Shown: positions 19,913 to 30,479, counted from the stretch's first letter. The stretch is 64,000 nucleotides of DNA from Pseudomonas asplenii (GCF_001293465.1 NZ_JSYZ01000003.1:478789-542788), one strand, 5' to 3'. Numbers and translations: made by a program. Notes: generated by a model not told the origin, from the letters alone.

Positions 19913-19928
19913 TGGCACGCCCCTTGCT
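19913..19928 (+). promoter_or_regulatory. Sigma-54 (RpoN) promoter of livKHMGF
   Basis: TGGCACG-CCCC-TTGCT is a full match to the sigma-54 consensus TGGCACR-N4-TTGCW, with the GG and GC doublets correctly spaced. Transcription would start near 19939, about 45 bases before livK. With the upstream sites this implies an ATP-hydrolysing activator such as NtrC. Confidence 0.9.
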
Positions 19929-19983
19929 CTGAGCATTCAGTGAAGTCGCAGTGCCAAACTAAAAAAACTTGGAGCACCACCTC

Positions 19984-21117
19984 ATGTCCCAGAAGTTTTA
20001 CAAAAAAGGCTGTGTCGCCCTCGCAGTGGCTGCTGCGCTGGGTGTTTCTGCGTTTGCTCAGGCTGATCTGAAAATCGGTGTGGCCGGTCCCATGACCGGT
20101 GCCAATGCGGCGTTTGGCGAGCAGTACATGAAGGGGGCTCAGGCGGCGGCGGACGTGATCAACGCGGAAGGCGGGGTCAACGGCGAGAAGATCGTCCTGA
20201 TCAAGGGCGACGACGCGTGCGAGCCGAAGCAGGCGGTAACGGTGGCCAAGGACCTGACCAACAAGCAGGTCGCCGGTGTCGTCGGGCACTTCTGCTCCTC
20301 CTCGACCATCCCGGCCTCGGAAGTCTATGACGAAGCCGGCATCATCGCGATCACGCCCGGTTCCACCAACCCGCAGGTGACCGAGCGCGGTCTGTCCGCG
20401 ATGTTCCGCATGTGCGGTCGTGACGACCAGCAGGGCATCGTCGCCGGCGACTACATCGTCGACGTGCTCAAGGGCAAGAAGGTCGCGGTGATCCACGACA
20501 AGGACACCTATGGCCAGGGCCTGGCCGACGCCACCAAGGCGCAACTGATCAAGCGCGGCGTGACCCCGGTGATCTACGAGGGCCTGACCCGTGGCGAGAA
20601 GGACTTCAGTGCCCTGGTGACCAAGATCCGTGCCGCCGGCGCCGACGTGGTCTACTTCGGTGGCCTGCATCCGGAAGCCGGTCCCCTGGTCAAGCAACTG
20701 CGCACCGAAGGCCTGAAGGACGTCAAGTTCATGTCCGACGACGGTGTGGTGACCGATGAACTGGTGACCACCGCCGGCGGCCCGCAATACGTCGACGGCG
20801 TCTACATGACCTTCGGCGCCGACCCACGCCTGCTGCCCGACAGCAAGGCGGTCGTCGAGCAGTTCCGCAAGAACGGCACCGAGCCTGAAGGCTACACCCT
20901 GTACGCCTACGCCTCGATCCAGGCCCTGGCCGCCGGCTTCAACGGCGCCAAGTCCAACAAGGGCGAAGACGCCGCCAAATGGCTCAAGTCGCATCCGGTC
21001 AAGACCGTGATGGGCGAAAAGGCCTGGGACACCAAGGGCGACCTGAAAGTCTCCGACTACGTGGTCTACCAGTGGGACGCGAGCGGCAAATACCACCAAC
21101 TGGAAAAACAGAAGTGA
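19984..21117 (+). CDS. livK: Branched-chain amino acid ABC transporter, periplasmic binding protein
   Basis: A 377-residue type I periplasmic binding protein of the BraC/LivK family. It has a signal peptide (basic KFYKKG, hydrophobic core, cleavage after AQA), then DLKIGVAGPMTGANAAFGEQ. The two lobes include GVVGHFCSSSTIPASEVYDE. RBS GGAG precedes MSQKFYKKG. It is the first gene of a five-gene operon. By position next to pncB it corresponds to the PA4913-PA4909 system rather than braCDEFG, so ligand specificity among branched or other amino acids is not certain. Confidence 0.9.
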   Translation: MSQKFYKKGCVALAVAAALGVSAFAQADLKIGVAGPMTGANAAFGEQYMKGAQAAADVINAEGGVNGEKIVLIKGDDACEPKQAVTVAKDLTNKQVAGVVGHFCSSSTIPASEVYDEAGIIAITPGSTNPQVTERGLSAMFRMCGRDDQQGIVAGDYIVDVLKGKKVAVIHDKDTYGQGLADATKAQLIKRGVTPVIYEGLTRGEKDFSALVTKIRAAGADVVYFGGLHPEAGPLVKQLRTEGLKDVKFMSDDGVVTDELVTTAGGPQYVDGVYMTFGADPRLLPDSKAVVEQFRKNGTEPEGYTLYAYASIQALAAGFNGAKSNKGEDAAKWLKSHPVKTVMGEKAWDTKGDLKVSDYVVYQWDASGKYHQLEKQK

Positions 21118-21125
21118 CATGAGCC

Positions 21126-21156
21126 GATCGGCCGGCCCCGCGCGGGTCGGCCGGTC
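21126..21156 (+). other. Intercistronic stem-loop between livK and livH
   Basis: GATCGGCCGGCCC pairs with GGGTCGGCCGGTC (two G-U pairs) around a 5-nt loop and has no T tract. A second hairpin GTGCAGTT/AACTGCAC spans 21170-21203. Such structures commonly stabilise the binding-protein part of ABC transporter mRNAs and lower downstream expression. Confidence 0.55.
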
Positions 21157-21286
21157 GCCACGTGTGTCCGTGCAGTTACCTGTCTTTTCTCGTAGAACTG
21201 CACATGGCTGTGCTGCGACGGCGGTTGAACCCCGGTCCGTCGCGGTGGGCTTCTGTGCAGTCTCTCAACGTGCGTGAGATTGCGTT

Positions 21287-22201
<915 letters not shown>

Positions 22202-22204
22202 GCC

Positions 22205-23503
22205 ATGTCCACTGCCACTGAAAAAAAGCTCGATATCAAAAAAAGCCTGGTGGATGCCATTCTTGCCGGCCTGCTCGCCCTCATTGTCTTCGGCCCGATC
22301 GTCGGGGTCGTCCTCGAGGGCTACAGTTTCAACCTGGAACCGACCCGTGTCGCCTGGCTGGTGGCGATCGTCATGCTTGGCCGCCTGGCCCTGAGCCTCT
22401 ACCTGCAGACCGCCAAGGGCAAGCGGCTGCTCGACAGCTTCGAGGGCGGCGGTTCGGGGGTGCACGTACTGGCGCCGGACTACAAGTCGCGCCTGCGCTG
22501 GATCATCCCGATCATGATCGCCATCGCGGTGGTCTTCCCGGTGTTCTCCAACTCCTACCTGCTGGGCGTGGTGATCCTCGGCCTGATCTACGTGCTGCTC
22601 GGCCTCGGCCTGAACATCGTGGTCGGCCTCGCGGGCCTGCTCGACCTCGGCTACGTGGCGTTCTACGCCATCGGTGCCTATGGCCTGGCCCTGGGTTACC
22701 AGTACCTCGGCCTGGGCTTCTGGACCGTACTGCCCCTGGCGGCCATCTGCGCGGCCATGGCCGGCTGCGTGCTGGGTTTCCCGGTATTGCGCCTGCATGG
22801 CGACTACCTGGCGATCGTGACCCTGGGTTTTGGCGAGATCATCCGCCTGGTGCTCAACAACTGGCTGTCGCTGACCGGCGGCCCGAACGGCATGCCGGCG
22901 CCGCTGCCGACCTTCTTCGGCCTGGAGTTCGGCAAGCGGGCGAAGGATGGCGGGGTGCCGTTCCACGAGTTCTTCGGTATCGCCTACAACCCGGACGTGA
23001 AGTTCTACTTCATCTACACCGTGCTGTTCCTGGTGGTGCTGGCGGTGCTCTACATCAAGCACCGGTTGACCCGGATGCCGGTCGGCAGGGCCTGGGAGGC
23101 CCTGCGTGAAGACGAGATCGCCTGCCGCGCCATGGGCCTGAACCATGTGCTGGTCAAGCTCTCGGCATTCACCCTCGGGGCCTCGACGGCAGGCTTGGCC
23201 GGGGTGTTCTTCGCCACCTACCAGGGCTTCGTCAACCCGACCTCGTTCACCTTCTTCGAGTCGGCGCTGATCCTCGCCATCGTCGTGCTCGGCGGCATGG
23301 GCTCGACCATCGGCGTGGTCATCGCCGCCTTCGTGCTGACCGTTGCGCCGGAGTTGCTGCGCAGCTTCGCCGAGTACCGGGTGCTGCTGTTCGGCGTATT
23401 GATGGTGTTGATGATGATCTGGCGGCCTCGCGGCCTGATCCGTATCAGTCGTACCGGGGTAGCCCCGCGTAAGGGTGTCTTGCACGAGGGAGCTGCGCAA
23501 TGA
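22205..23503 (+). CDS. livM: Branched-chain amino acid ABC transporter permease
   Basis: A 432-residue LivM-type permease. The first ~100 residues are an extra N-terminal part with two membrane segments, as in Pseudomonas BraE. The conserved core has GLAGLLDLGYVAFYAIGAY, RLHGDYLAIVTLGFGEIIRL and the ATPase-contact loop GRAWEALREDEIACRAMG. Its stop overlaps the livG start by 4 bases. Confidence 0.95.
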   Translation: MSTATEKKLDIKKSLVDAILAGLLALIVFGPIVGVVLEGYSFNLEPTRVAWLVAIVMLGRLALSLYLQTAKGKRLLDSFEGGGSGVHVLAPDYKSRLRWIIPIMIAIAVVFPVFSNSYLLGVVILGLIYVLLGLGLNIVVGLAGLLDLGYVAFYAIGAYGLALGYQYLGLGFWTVLPLAAICAAMAGCVLGFPVLRLHGDYLAIVTLGFGEIIRLVLNNWLSLTGGPNGMPAPLPTFFGLEFGKRAKDGGVPFHEFFGIAYNPDVKFYFIYTVLFLVVLAVLYIKHRLTRMPVGRAWEALREDEIACRAMGLNHVLVKLSAFTLGASTAGLAGVFFATYQGFVNPTSFTFFESALILAIVVLGGMGSTIGVVIAAFVLTVAPELLRSFAEYRVLLFGVLMVLMMIWRPRGLIRISRTGVAPRKGVLHEGAAQ

Positions 23504-24375
23504 ACGATGAAATCATTCTCTCGGTCGAGAAACTGATGATGCACTTCGGGGGTATCAAGGCCCTCAGCGACGTCAGCCTGCAGGTCAAGCGCAACTCGAT
23601 CTTCGCCCTGATCGGCCCCAACGGTGCCGGCAAGACCACCGTGTTCAACTGCCTCACCGGTTTCTACAAGGCCACCGGCGGCAGCATCATGCTCAATACC
23701 CGCGGCCGAGAGACCAACGTCATCCAGCTGCTGGGCGAGTCCTTCCGGGCCAGCGACTTCGTTTCGCCGAAGAACTTCGCCAGCCGGCTGTACTACAAGA
23801 TGTTCGGCGGTACCCACCTGGTCAACCGTGCGGGGCTGGCACGGACCTTCCAGAACATCCGCCTGTTCAAGGAAATGTCGGTGCTGGAGAACCTGCTGGT
23901 GGCCCAGCACATGTGGGTCAACCGCAACCTGCTGGCCGGCATCCTCAATACCCGGGGCTACCGCAAGGCCGAGAGCGACGCGCTGGACACGGCGTTCTAC
24001 TGGCTGGAGGTAGTCGACCTGGTGGACTGCGCCAACCGCCTGGCCGGCGAGCTCTCCTACGGCCAGCAACGCCGCCTGGAGATCGCCCGGGCCATGTGCA
24101 CGCGGCCGCAGGTGATCTGCCTCGACGAGCCGGCGGCGGGCCTCAACCCTCAGGAAACCGAAGCGCTGAGCGCGATGATCCGGCTGCTGCGCGACGAGCA
24201 CGATCTGACCGTGGTGCTGATCGAACACGACATGGGCATGGTGATGAGTATTTCCGACCACATCGTGGTACTGGACCACGGCAACGTGATCGCCCAGGGC
24301 GGGCCCGAGGCGATCCGCAACGACCCGAAAGTGATTGCCGCCTACCTGGGTGCGGATGAAGAGGAACTGGTATGA
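23500..24375 (+). CDS. livG: Branched-chain amino acid ABC transporter ATP-binding protein
   Basis: A 291-residue ABC ATPase. Walker A GPNGAGKTT (~residues 39-47), family signature LSYGQQRRLEIARAM, Walker B VICLDEPAAGLNP, switch His in VVLIEHDMGMVMSIS. It is about 35 residues longer than usual LivG because of an insertion around residues 66-105 (QLLGESFRASDFVSPKNF) before LARTFQNIRLF. Overlaps both neighbours by 4 bases. Confidence 0.94.
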   Translation: MNDEIILSVEKLMMHFGGIKALSDVSLQVKRNSIFALIGPNGAGKTTVFNCLTGFYKATGGSIMLNTRGRETNVIQLLGESFRASDFVSPKNFASRLYYKMFGGTHLVNRAGLARTFQNIRLFKEMSVLENLLVAQHMWVNRNLLAGILNTRGYRKAESDALDTAFYWLEVVDLVDCANRLAGELSYGQQRRLEIARAMCTRPQVICLDEPAAGLNPQETEALSAMIRLLRDEHDLTVVLIEHDMGMVMSISDHIVVLDHGNVIAQGGPEAIRNDPKVIAAYLGADEEELV

Positions 24376-25088
24376 GTCAGGCTATCCTCGAACTGAAGAA
24401 CCTGGACGTCTATTACGGGCCGATTCAGGCCCTGAAGAAGGTCTCGTTGCACATCGACGAAGGCGAAACCGTCAGCCTGATCGGCTCCAACGGAGCCGGC
24501 AAGTCGACGCTGCTGATGTCGATCTTCGGCCAGCCGCGGGCGGCATCCGGGCAGATCCTCTACCGGGGCATCGACATCACCCACAAGTCCTCCCACTACA
24601 TCGCCTCCAACGGTATCGCCCAGTCGCCGGAAGGGCGCCGGGTGTTCCCCGACATGACTGTGGAAGAGAACCTGCTGATGGGCACCATCCCCATTGGCGA
24701 CCAGTTCGCCAGCGAGGACATGCAGCGCATGTTCGAGCTGTTTCCGCGGCTCAGGGAGCGGCGCAACCAGCGGGCCATGACCATGTCCGGCGGCGAGCAG
24801 CAGATGCTCGCCATCGCCCGGGCGCTGATGAGCCGACCCAAGCTGCTGCTGCTCGATGAACCGAGCCTGGGCCTGGCGCCGATCGTGGTGAAGCAGATCT
24901 TCGCCACCCTGCGCGAACTGGCTGCCTCGGGGATGACCATCTTCCTGGTCGAGCAGAACGCCAACCATGCGCTCAGGCTCTCGGACCGGGCCTACGTGAT
25001 GGTCAACGGGCAGATCCGTCTCAGCGGTACCGGCAAGGAACTGCTGGCCAACGAGGAGGTGCGCAACGCGTATCTGGGCGGGCACTGA
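24372..25088 (+). CDS. livF: Branched-chain amino acid ABC transporter ATP-binding protein
   Basis: A 238-residue ABC ATPase of LivF type. Walker A GSNGAGKST (~39-47), signature MSGGEQQMLAIARAL, Walker B LLLLDEPSLGLAP, switch His replaced by Gln in FLVEQNANHAL as usual for LivF. It forms the ATPase pair with LivG. Last gene of the operon, followed by a strong terminator. Confidence 0.95.
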   Translation: MSQAILELKNLDVYYGPIQALKKVSLHIDEGETVSLIGSNGAGKSTLLMSIFGQPRAASGQILYRGIDITHKSSHYIASNGIAQSPEGRRVFPDMTVEENLLMGTIPIGDQFASEDMQRMFELFPRLRERRNQRAMTMSGGEQQMLAIARALMSRPKLLLLDEPSLGLAPIVVKQIFATLRELAASGMTIFLVEQNANHALRLSDRAYVMVNGQIRLSGTGKELLANEEVRNAYLGGH

Positions 25089-25102
25089 TCCGGGTCCACA
25101 GG

Positions 25103-25138
25103 AACGCCCCGTGACCTTGACCGGTCCGGGGCGTTTTT
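25103..25138 (+). terminator. Rho-independent terminator of the liv operon
   Basis: 9-bp stem AACGCCCCG/CGGGGCGTT with a 15-nt loop and TTTTT tail, 15 bases after livF. Confidence 0.9.
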
Positions 25139-25800
25139 CATATCCACAGCGCCAGGGGCGAATTGTGGAAAACGCCGGGCAAAACTTCGTGGGGTGCGAC
25201 ATGAAACCGCTGCAAACAGTTGTTTTGTCACCGTTTTGACTTGTCCCCGTTTGCTGTGGAATCGGCTGTGGGTAACGTGGGAGTAGCTGGCTGGAGGCCT
25301 TGTGGGCCGTGGCCTGTAGAGGTTTGTCTGTTTTTTGATCAGCCGTTTTTCGGTAAGCTCGAAAGACATTTGTCAACAGGTTTATGAGTGTCGCGCTCGC
25401 CCGGCAAGTGCTCGGGGAAGCCTGTGGATAACTCTGTGGGCAAACTCTGGAAAGACCGCCGTGGGCGGCGTAGCTACTGGCTTGGCGCCAGCCTGCGGAA
25501 ACCCATCGGTGGGTCGCGATGGCCGATGGCTGCACATGGGCTTGCCCGGGGTCAAGCGAAAAACTTTTAAAACAGTGCTGCAGGCCTTGTGGATAGCGGC
25601 CTGGCGCTGTTCGACTTGCCCCCAGAGATTGTGGAAGGGACTGTGGATAAGATGCGTACATCCGGCGCCAGGCCACGGCTGGCTTGGGCTGTAGAGCTTT
25701 GAGCGTTTTTTGTACAGCCTTGCGCTGAACACGCGGCACAGTTGCTGGCCTCCGCCGGGCCGGGCATGCTGGGCGGCGAACGACCTTATTTCAGGCTGTA
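25139..25800. repeat. Gene-free stretch with DnaA-box-like motifs and a duplicated block
   Basis: No convincing gene is present. DnaA boxes on the reverse strand (TGTGGATAA) are perfect at 25423-25431 and 25642-25650. One-mismatch forms occur at 25140-25148 (ATATCCACA), 25267-25275 and 25588-25596. A ~90-base block at 25255-25345 recurs at 25630-25720, offset exactly 375 with no gaps and about two thirds identical by eye, ending in GTTTTTTG..CAGCC. This is degenerate repeat DNA whose role is unknown. Confidence 0.7.
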
Positions 25801-25815
25801 ACCGCGTTTAGCTAG

Positions 25816-26589
<774 letters not shown>

Positions 26590-26602
26590 AACCCAGGTGA
26601 TC

Positions 26603-26628
26603 GTGGGAGCCGGTTTGCGGGCTCCCAC
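26603..26628. repeat. REP-like hairpin
   Basis: Stem GTGGGAGCC/GGCTCCCAC with an 8-nt loop between the convergent SDR and epimerase genes. It may serve as a bidirectional terminator although it has no T tract. Confidence 0.55.
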
Positions 26629-26660
26629 AGTAACCGTATCGGCCGCCGGCTTGCGGGTGA

Positions 26661-27794
26661 TCAGCCCAGATGGTCGGCCAGGCCGTACAGGCAGGTCGCC
26701 AGATGATAGGGCGTGGTCGACGGCATGTCCGCGCGGCTGACCACACCCTGTGCATCCAGGCATTCATGCCAGCCGCCCGGGTGCATGAACTGTGCGTGCA
26801 GGGCCCGGAGCTGGCGCTGCAGGCGCGCCGAGTTATCCACACGCAGGGTCAGCGCCCGCAGGTATTCGGCCTGCGCCCAGATCCGCTGTGTCGCGTCGCG
26901 CAGTGTCCCATCGATGGCCAGCATCGCGCTGACGGCTCCGCTGTGCGGGTCGACGCCGGTCTGCTCGGCATAGGCGAAACCCCGTTGCAGTGACTGGTGC
27001 AGGGCGCTGTCACGCAGCACGGCCGAGGATTCGAGCAGGAACATCCACTCGAACTGATGACCCGGCTCGAACCAGTTATCCACAGTGCCCAGCGGCTTTT
27101 CCAGAATCACCCCGTGCTGGCGATCGACGAAGCGTTTCTGCAGGGCCGTGACCAGCGCCAGCATGTCGTCCTGTACGCGGGCATCCTCGCGTGCCGCAAG
27201 GGTGGCCAGGAAGGCTTCGGTCAGGTGCATCAGGGGGTTCTGCAACGGTCCGCTGCCGAGCGACGACCAGTCGCGGGTCAGGTCCGCCTCGTAGAGGCCG
27301 TCACCGGTGGCGAAGCGTACGGCAATCACTTCCAGTGCGGCATCGAGTACCGACTCCACCAGCGGTTCGCGGACCTTGGCCCAGTAATGAGCGCAGGCGA
27401 ACAGGATGAAGGCGTGGGTATAGAGGTCCTTGCGGGTGTCCAGCGGGGAGCCCTGTGGGTCGATGCTGTAGAACCAGCCACCGTGCTCGGCATCATGGAA
27501 ATGCCGCTGCAGCGAGCGGAACAGGGCGGCGGCGCGAGTGCCCGCGCCGGGGAAGGCGGCATCGCCGATCAGGCTGGAGAACAGGTACAGCTGCCGGGCG
27601 CAGGCCATGGCGCGATAGCGTTGTGGCGGCAGCGGGCGGTGCTCGGCGTCCAGCGCCTCATACGGCAGCGCCAGTTCGGCATTCCAGCCGGGGCCTTGCC
27701 ACAGGGGGATGATTACCTGGCGCAAGTGCTGTTGCACGGTGGTGAACAGGCTCTTCGATTCGGAGGCGGCGGCAGAGCTGGAAACATCAGGCAT
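26661..27794 (-). CDS. AGE-family sugar epimerase/isomerase (N-acylglucosamine 2-epimerase superfamily)
   Basis: A 377-residue protein with an (alpha/alpha)6-barrel pattern. RMRACARQLY-type segment (here YRAMACARQLYLFSSL), YSIDPQGSPLDTRKDLYTHAFILFA, NPLMHLTEAFLA and EPGHQFEWMFLLE carry the conserved His and Arg/Glu positions of the family. Members epimerise or isomerise aldoses or N-acylated hexosamines. Which one acts here is unknown. I start at MPDVSSSAA; the upstream extension is poor in features, and no clear RBS supports either start. Confidence 0.82.
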   Translation of the reverse strand: MPDVSSSAAASESKSLFTTVQQHLRQVIIPLWQGPGWNAELALPYEALDAEHRPLPPQRYRAMACARQLYLFSSLIGDAAFPGAGTRAAALFRSLQRHFHDAEHGGWFYSIDPQGSPLDTRKDLYTHAFILFACAHYWAKVREPLVESVLDAALEVIAVRFATGDGLYEADLTRDWSSLGSGPLQNPLMHLTEAFLATLAAREDARVQDDMLALVTALQKRFVDRQHGVILEKPLGTVDNWFEPGHQFEWMFLLESSAVLRDSALHQSLQRGFAYAEQTGVDPHSGAVSAMLAIDGTLRDATQRIWAQAEYLRALTLRVDNSARLQRQLRALHAQFMHPGGWHECLDAQGVVSRADMPSTTPYHLATCLYGLADHLG

Positions 27795-27934
27795 CGGCAG
27801 GAGTCGTCGGGCAGGAGTGTGCGCAACATGGTAGCAGGCGACTTGTCGTCGTGTCAGATCAGTGGCTTTTCCGAGGTAGGCAGTACCTGGTCTGGGCAGG
27901 CAAGGGGAGGTAAGCCGAGAGGGGGGCAGGCCCA

Positions 27935-28026
27935 TTTGCGGGCAAGCCAGGCTCCTACAAGGTCATGCTGTGCCGCCGGGATGCGTTCGACACAGCTCCT
28001 GCAGAAGCCGGGCTTGCCCGCGAACG
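27935..28026. repeat. REPIN
   Basis: TTGCGGGCAAGCC..GCTCCTACAA faces a diverged copy GCTCCTGCAGAAGCC..GGCTTGCCCGCG. It lies between the epimerase and ureJ genes, 24 bases downstream of the ureJ stop. Confidence 0.8.
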
Positions 28027-28049
28027 GGCCTGCCAGGGCAGCGCAGGGC

Positions 28050-28622
28050 TCAACCGGCCAGCAACCAGACCCCGGTCGCCGCCGACGCCGCGCCAGCCAG
28101 TCGTACCAACGGCGCCGCTGCTTGCGGCAAGATCCGCACCAGCCCATAGCCCAGGCCATGCAGGGCCGCCGTTGCCAGCACGAAACCGGCGGCATACGCC
28201 CAGGGGCTGGACATTTCCGGCAGTTCCAGGCCATGGGCCACACCGTGGAACAGCGCGAACAGCGCCGTCGCGACGATCGCCAGGCTCACCGGGGGGCGTA
28301 CCGCCAGCGCTACGGCCAGGCCCAGCGCCAGCACCGAGGCGGCAATCCCGCTTTCCAGGGCCGGCAGTTCCAGGCCGGCGAAACCGAGCAGGCCACCGAC
28401 CAGCATGGTGCCGACGAAGGTGCAGGGCAGGGCCCAGCGCGCGCTGCCCTGCTGCTGCGCGGCCCACAGGCCGACCGCAAGCATGGCCAGCAGATGATCG
28501 AGGCCGCCGATCGGGTGGCTGATGCCCGCGACCAGGCCGCTGTCGCCATGGCCAGGGTGGGCGAAGGCCATGGCCGGAGCCAGCAGCAGGGAGAGGGCAC
28601 TGAGGAGTTTCTTCAGACTCAT
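28050..28622 (-). CDS. ureJ: HupE/UreJ family membrane protein, probable nickel permease
   Basis: A 190-residue protein with a signal peptide (SLKKLLSALSLLLAPAMAFA) followed by HPGHGDSGLVAG, the HupE His-rich N-terminal motif, then about six membrane helices including HPIGGLDHLLAMLAVGLWAA and ALFHGVAHGLELP. Known HupE/UreJ proteins move nickel for hydrogenase or urease. It is the last gene of ureEFGJ, 25 bases after ureG, so nickel supply for urease is the likely role. Start chosen at MSLKKLL with AGGA upstream. Confidence 0.9.
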   Translation of the reverse strand: MSLKKLLSALSLLLAPAMAFAHPGHGDSGLVAGISHPIGGLDHLLAMLAVGLWAAQQQGSARWALPCTFVGTMLVGGLLGFAGLELPALESGIAASVLALGLAVALAVRPPVSLAIVATALFALFHGVAHGLELPEMSSPWAYAAGFVLATAALHGLGYGLVRILPQAAAPLVRLAGAASAATGVWLLAG

Positions 28623-28647
28623 GGGCAAATTCCTGGTGGTTGAATGA

Positions 28648-29262
28648 TCAGGCCGCGGTCAGCAGGCCCTGGCGTTCGATGAAGGCGATGATGTCGTCCA
28701 GGCCCTGCCCGGTTTTCTGGTTGCTGAACACGAACGGCTTGTCGCCGCGCATGCGCCGGGTGTCGCCGTCCATCATTTCCAGCGAGGCGCCCACCAGCGG
28801 GGCGAGGTCGATCTTGTTGATCACCAGCAGGTCGGATTTGCAGATACCCGGCCCGCCCTTGCGCGGCAGCTTGTCGCCGGCCGAGACGTCGATCACGTAA
28901 ATGGTCAGGTCGGAAAGCTCCGGGCTGAAGGTCGCCGACAGGTTGTCGCCACCCGACTCCACCAGGATCAGGTCCAGGCCCGGGAAACGCCGGTTCAACT
29001 GGTCCACGGCCTCGAGGTTGATCGAGGCATCCTCGCGAATCGCGGTGTGCGGGCAGCCACCGGTTTCCACGCCGATGATCCGTTCCGGCGCCAATGCCTG
29101 GTTGCGCACCAGGAAGTCGGCGTCCTCGCGGGTGTAGATATCGTTGGTGACCACTGCCAGGTTGTAGCGCTCGCGCAGGGCCAGGCACAGGGCCAGGGTC
29201 AGGGCGGTCTTGCCGGAGCCGACGGGACCGCCGATACCGACGCGCAGGGGTTGTGCGTTCAT
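28648..29262 (-). CDS. ureG: Urease accessory GTPase UreG
   Basis: A 204-residue SIMIBI GTPase delivering nickel to apo-urease with UreDF. P-loop [13 protein letters not shown] near residues 9-21, metal-binding motif ETGGCPH (Cys-Pro-His), and NKIDLA guanine specificity motif. Full family length. 9 bases after ureF. Confidence 0.97.
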   Translation of the reverse strand: MNAQPLRVGIGGPVGSGKTALTLALCLALRERYNLAVVTNDIYTREDADFLVRNQALAPERIIGVETGGCPHTAIREDASINLEAVDQLNRRFPGLDLILVESGGDNLSATFSPELSDLTIYVIDVSAGDKLPRKGGPGICKSDLLVINKIDLAPLVGASLEMMDGDTRRMRGDKPFVFSNQKTGQGLDDIIAFIERQGLLTAA

Positions 29263-29271
29263 CTTGCTCTC

Positions 29272-29946
29272 CTAGGAACGAAACAGGCGGCTGTACTGGC
29301 GCTCGTGGGCCATGCACGCCAGTGACAGGCCGAAGGCGGCGCTGCCGATGTGTTGCGGATCTTGTTCGCTGGCCACCTGCTGCGCCTGCTGCAGCAGGGG
29401 CAGCAGTTCGCTGGTCAGGCGCTGGGCGGCCTGCTGGCCGAGCGGCAGGGTCTTCATCAGCACCGCCAACTGGTTTTCCAGCCAGCTCCAGAGCCAGGCG
29501 GCCAGGGCATCCTCGGGGCTGATCCGCCAGGCGCGGGCGGCCAGCGCCCAGCCGAGGGCCAGGTGCGGTTCGGTCTGGCGGGCGAGGAAGTCCCGTGCGG
29601 GGGCATCAAGGTCGGGAAGGCCATCGAGCAGTTGCTGCAGCGAATAGCCCATCTGCCGGCTTTCCAGATATAGCTCGCGGGTCTCGCGGCTGGCGCGGTG
29701 TTCTTCGGCCAACTGTGCCAGGCGCGGCCAGTCGGCCTGCGCCGCTGCAGTGCAGTGGGCCAGCAGCCGTGGCGCCTCGAAGCGGGCGAGATTGAGCAGC
29801 AGCTGGTCGCCGATCCAGCGGCGGGCGCTGGCCGGGTCATGCACCCGGGCCTGCTCCACGGCCATTTCCAGGCCCTGGGAGTAGCTGTAGCCACCGATCG
29901 GCAGTTGCGGGCTGGCCAGGCGCAGCAACGCCCAGGCCGGATTCAT
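29272..29946 (-). CDS. ureF: Urease accessory protein UreF
   Basis: A 224-residue all-helical protein that bridges UreD and UreG during nickel insertion. Characteristic N-terminal RLASPQLPIGGYSYSQGLEMAVE. The start overlaps the ureE stop by 4 bases (ATGA). Confidence 0.96.
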   Translation of the reverse strand: MNPAWALLRLASPQLPIGGYSYSQGLEMAVEQARVHDPASARRWIGDQLLLNLARFEAPRLLAHCTAAAQADWPRLAQLAEEHRASRETRELYLESRQMGYSLQQLLDGLPDLDAPARDFLARQTEPHLALGWALAARAWRISPEDALAAWLWSWLENQLAVLMKTLPLGQQAAQRLTSELLPLLQQAQQVASEQDPQHIGSAAFGLSLACMAHERQYSRLFRS

Positions 29947-30443
29947 GTGCGCACACCGAACTGGTGCAGGCGTGGCGGGTAGTTGAAGTCTTCGTCGCCA
30001 TGCCGGGAATGATGATGGCCACCGCCGTAGGCACCGTGTTCCGGCTGGAAGGGGGCCCCGATGGTTTCGGCGTGGGCGCCCAACTGTTCGAGCATGGCCT
30101 TGAGCACATAGTCGTCGAGCAGCCGCAGCCAGCCGTCGCCGACTTGCAGCGCGACATGGCGATTGCCCAGGTGATAGGCGGCGCGGGTCAGTTCGAAGGC
30201 ATTGGCGCAGGTGACATGCAGCAGCTGTTCGGGACGGGCGCAGACGCGGACGATACGGCCGTCCTCGGCTTGCAGGAATTCGCCGTCGTACAGAGGCGGC
30301 TGACCACGCTCCAGGAACAATCCCACGTCTTCACCGGTGGCACTGAAACAGCGCAGGCGGCTTTTGCTACGCGCCTCGAAGTTCAGGTGCAGTTCGGCGC
30401 TCCAGGCGGATTGGGGTTCGATTCTGCGATGAATCACCAGCAT
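29943..30443 (-). CDS. ureE: Urease accessory nickel chaperone UreE
   Basis: A 166-residue nickel-binding chaperone. The N-terminal peptide-binding domain and central metal-binding domain (YHLGNRHVALQ) end in a His-containing tail (GGGHHHSRHGDEDF). I start at MLVIHRRIEPQ, with GGAA eight bases upstream; a start eight codons earlier lacks an RBS. First gene of ureEFGJ, with a sigma-54 promoter 37-52 bases upstream. Confidence 0.95.
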   Translation of the reverse strand: MLVIHRRIEPQSAWSAELHLNFEARSKSRLRCFSATGEDVGLFLERGQPPLYDGEFLQAEDGRIVRVCARPEQLLHVTCANAFELTRAAYHLGNRHVALQVGDGWLRLLDDYVLKAMLEQLGAHAETIGAPFQPEHGAYGGGHHHSRHGDEDFNYPPRLHQFGVRT

Positions 30444-30479
30444 CTTGGGGCTTCCAGCAATGAGCAATGCCTGAGCTAG

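Noticed and set aside
25139..25800. DnaA-box cluster as the chromosomal origin
   Set aside because: No dnaA, dnaN, rpmH or gidA nearby, and no AT-rich unwinding element. In Pseudomonas the origin lies by dnaA.
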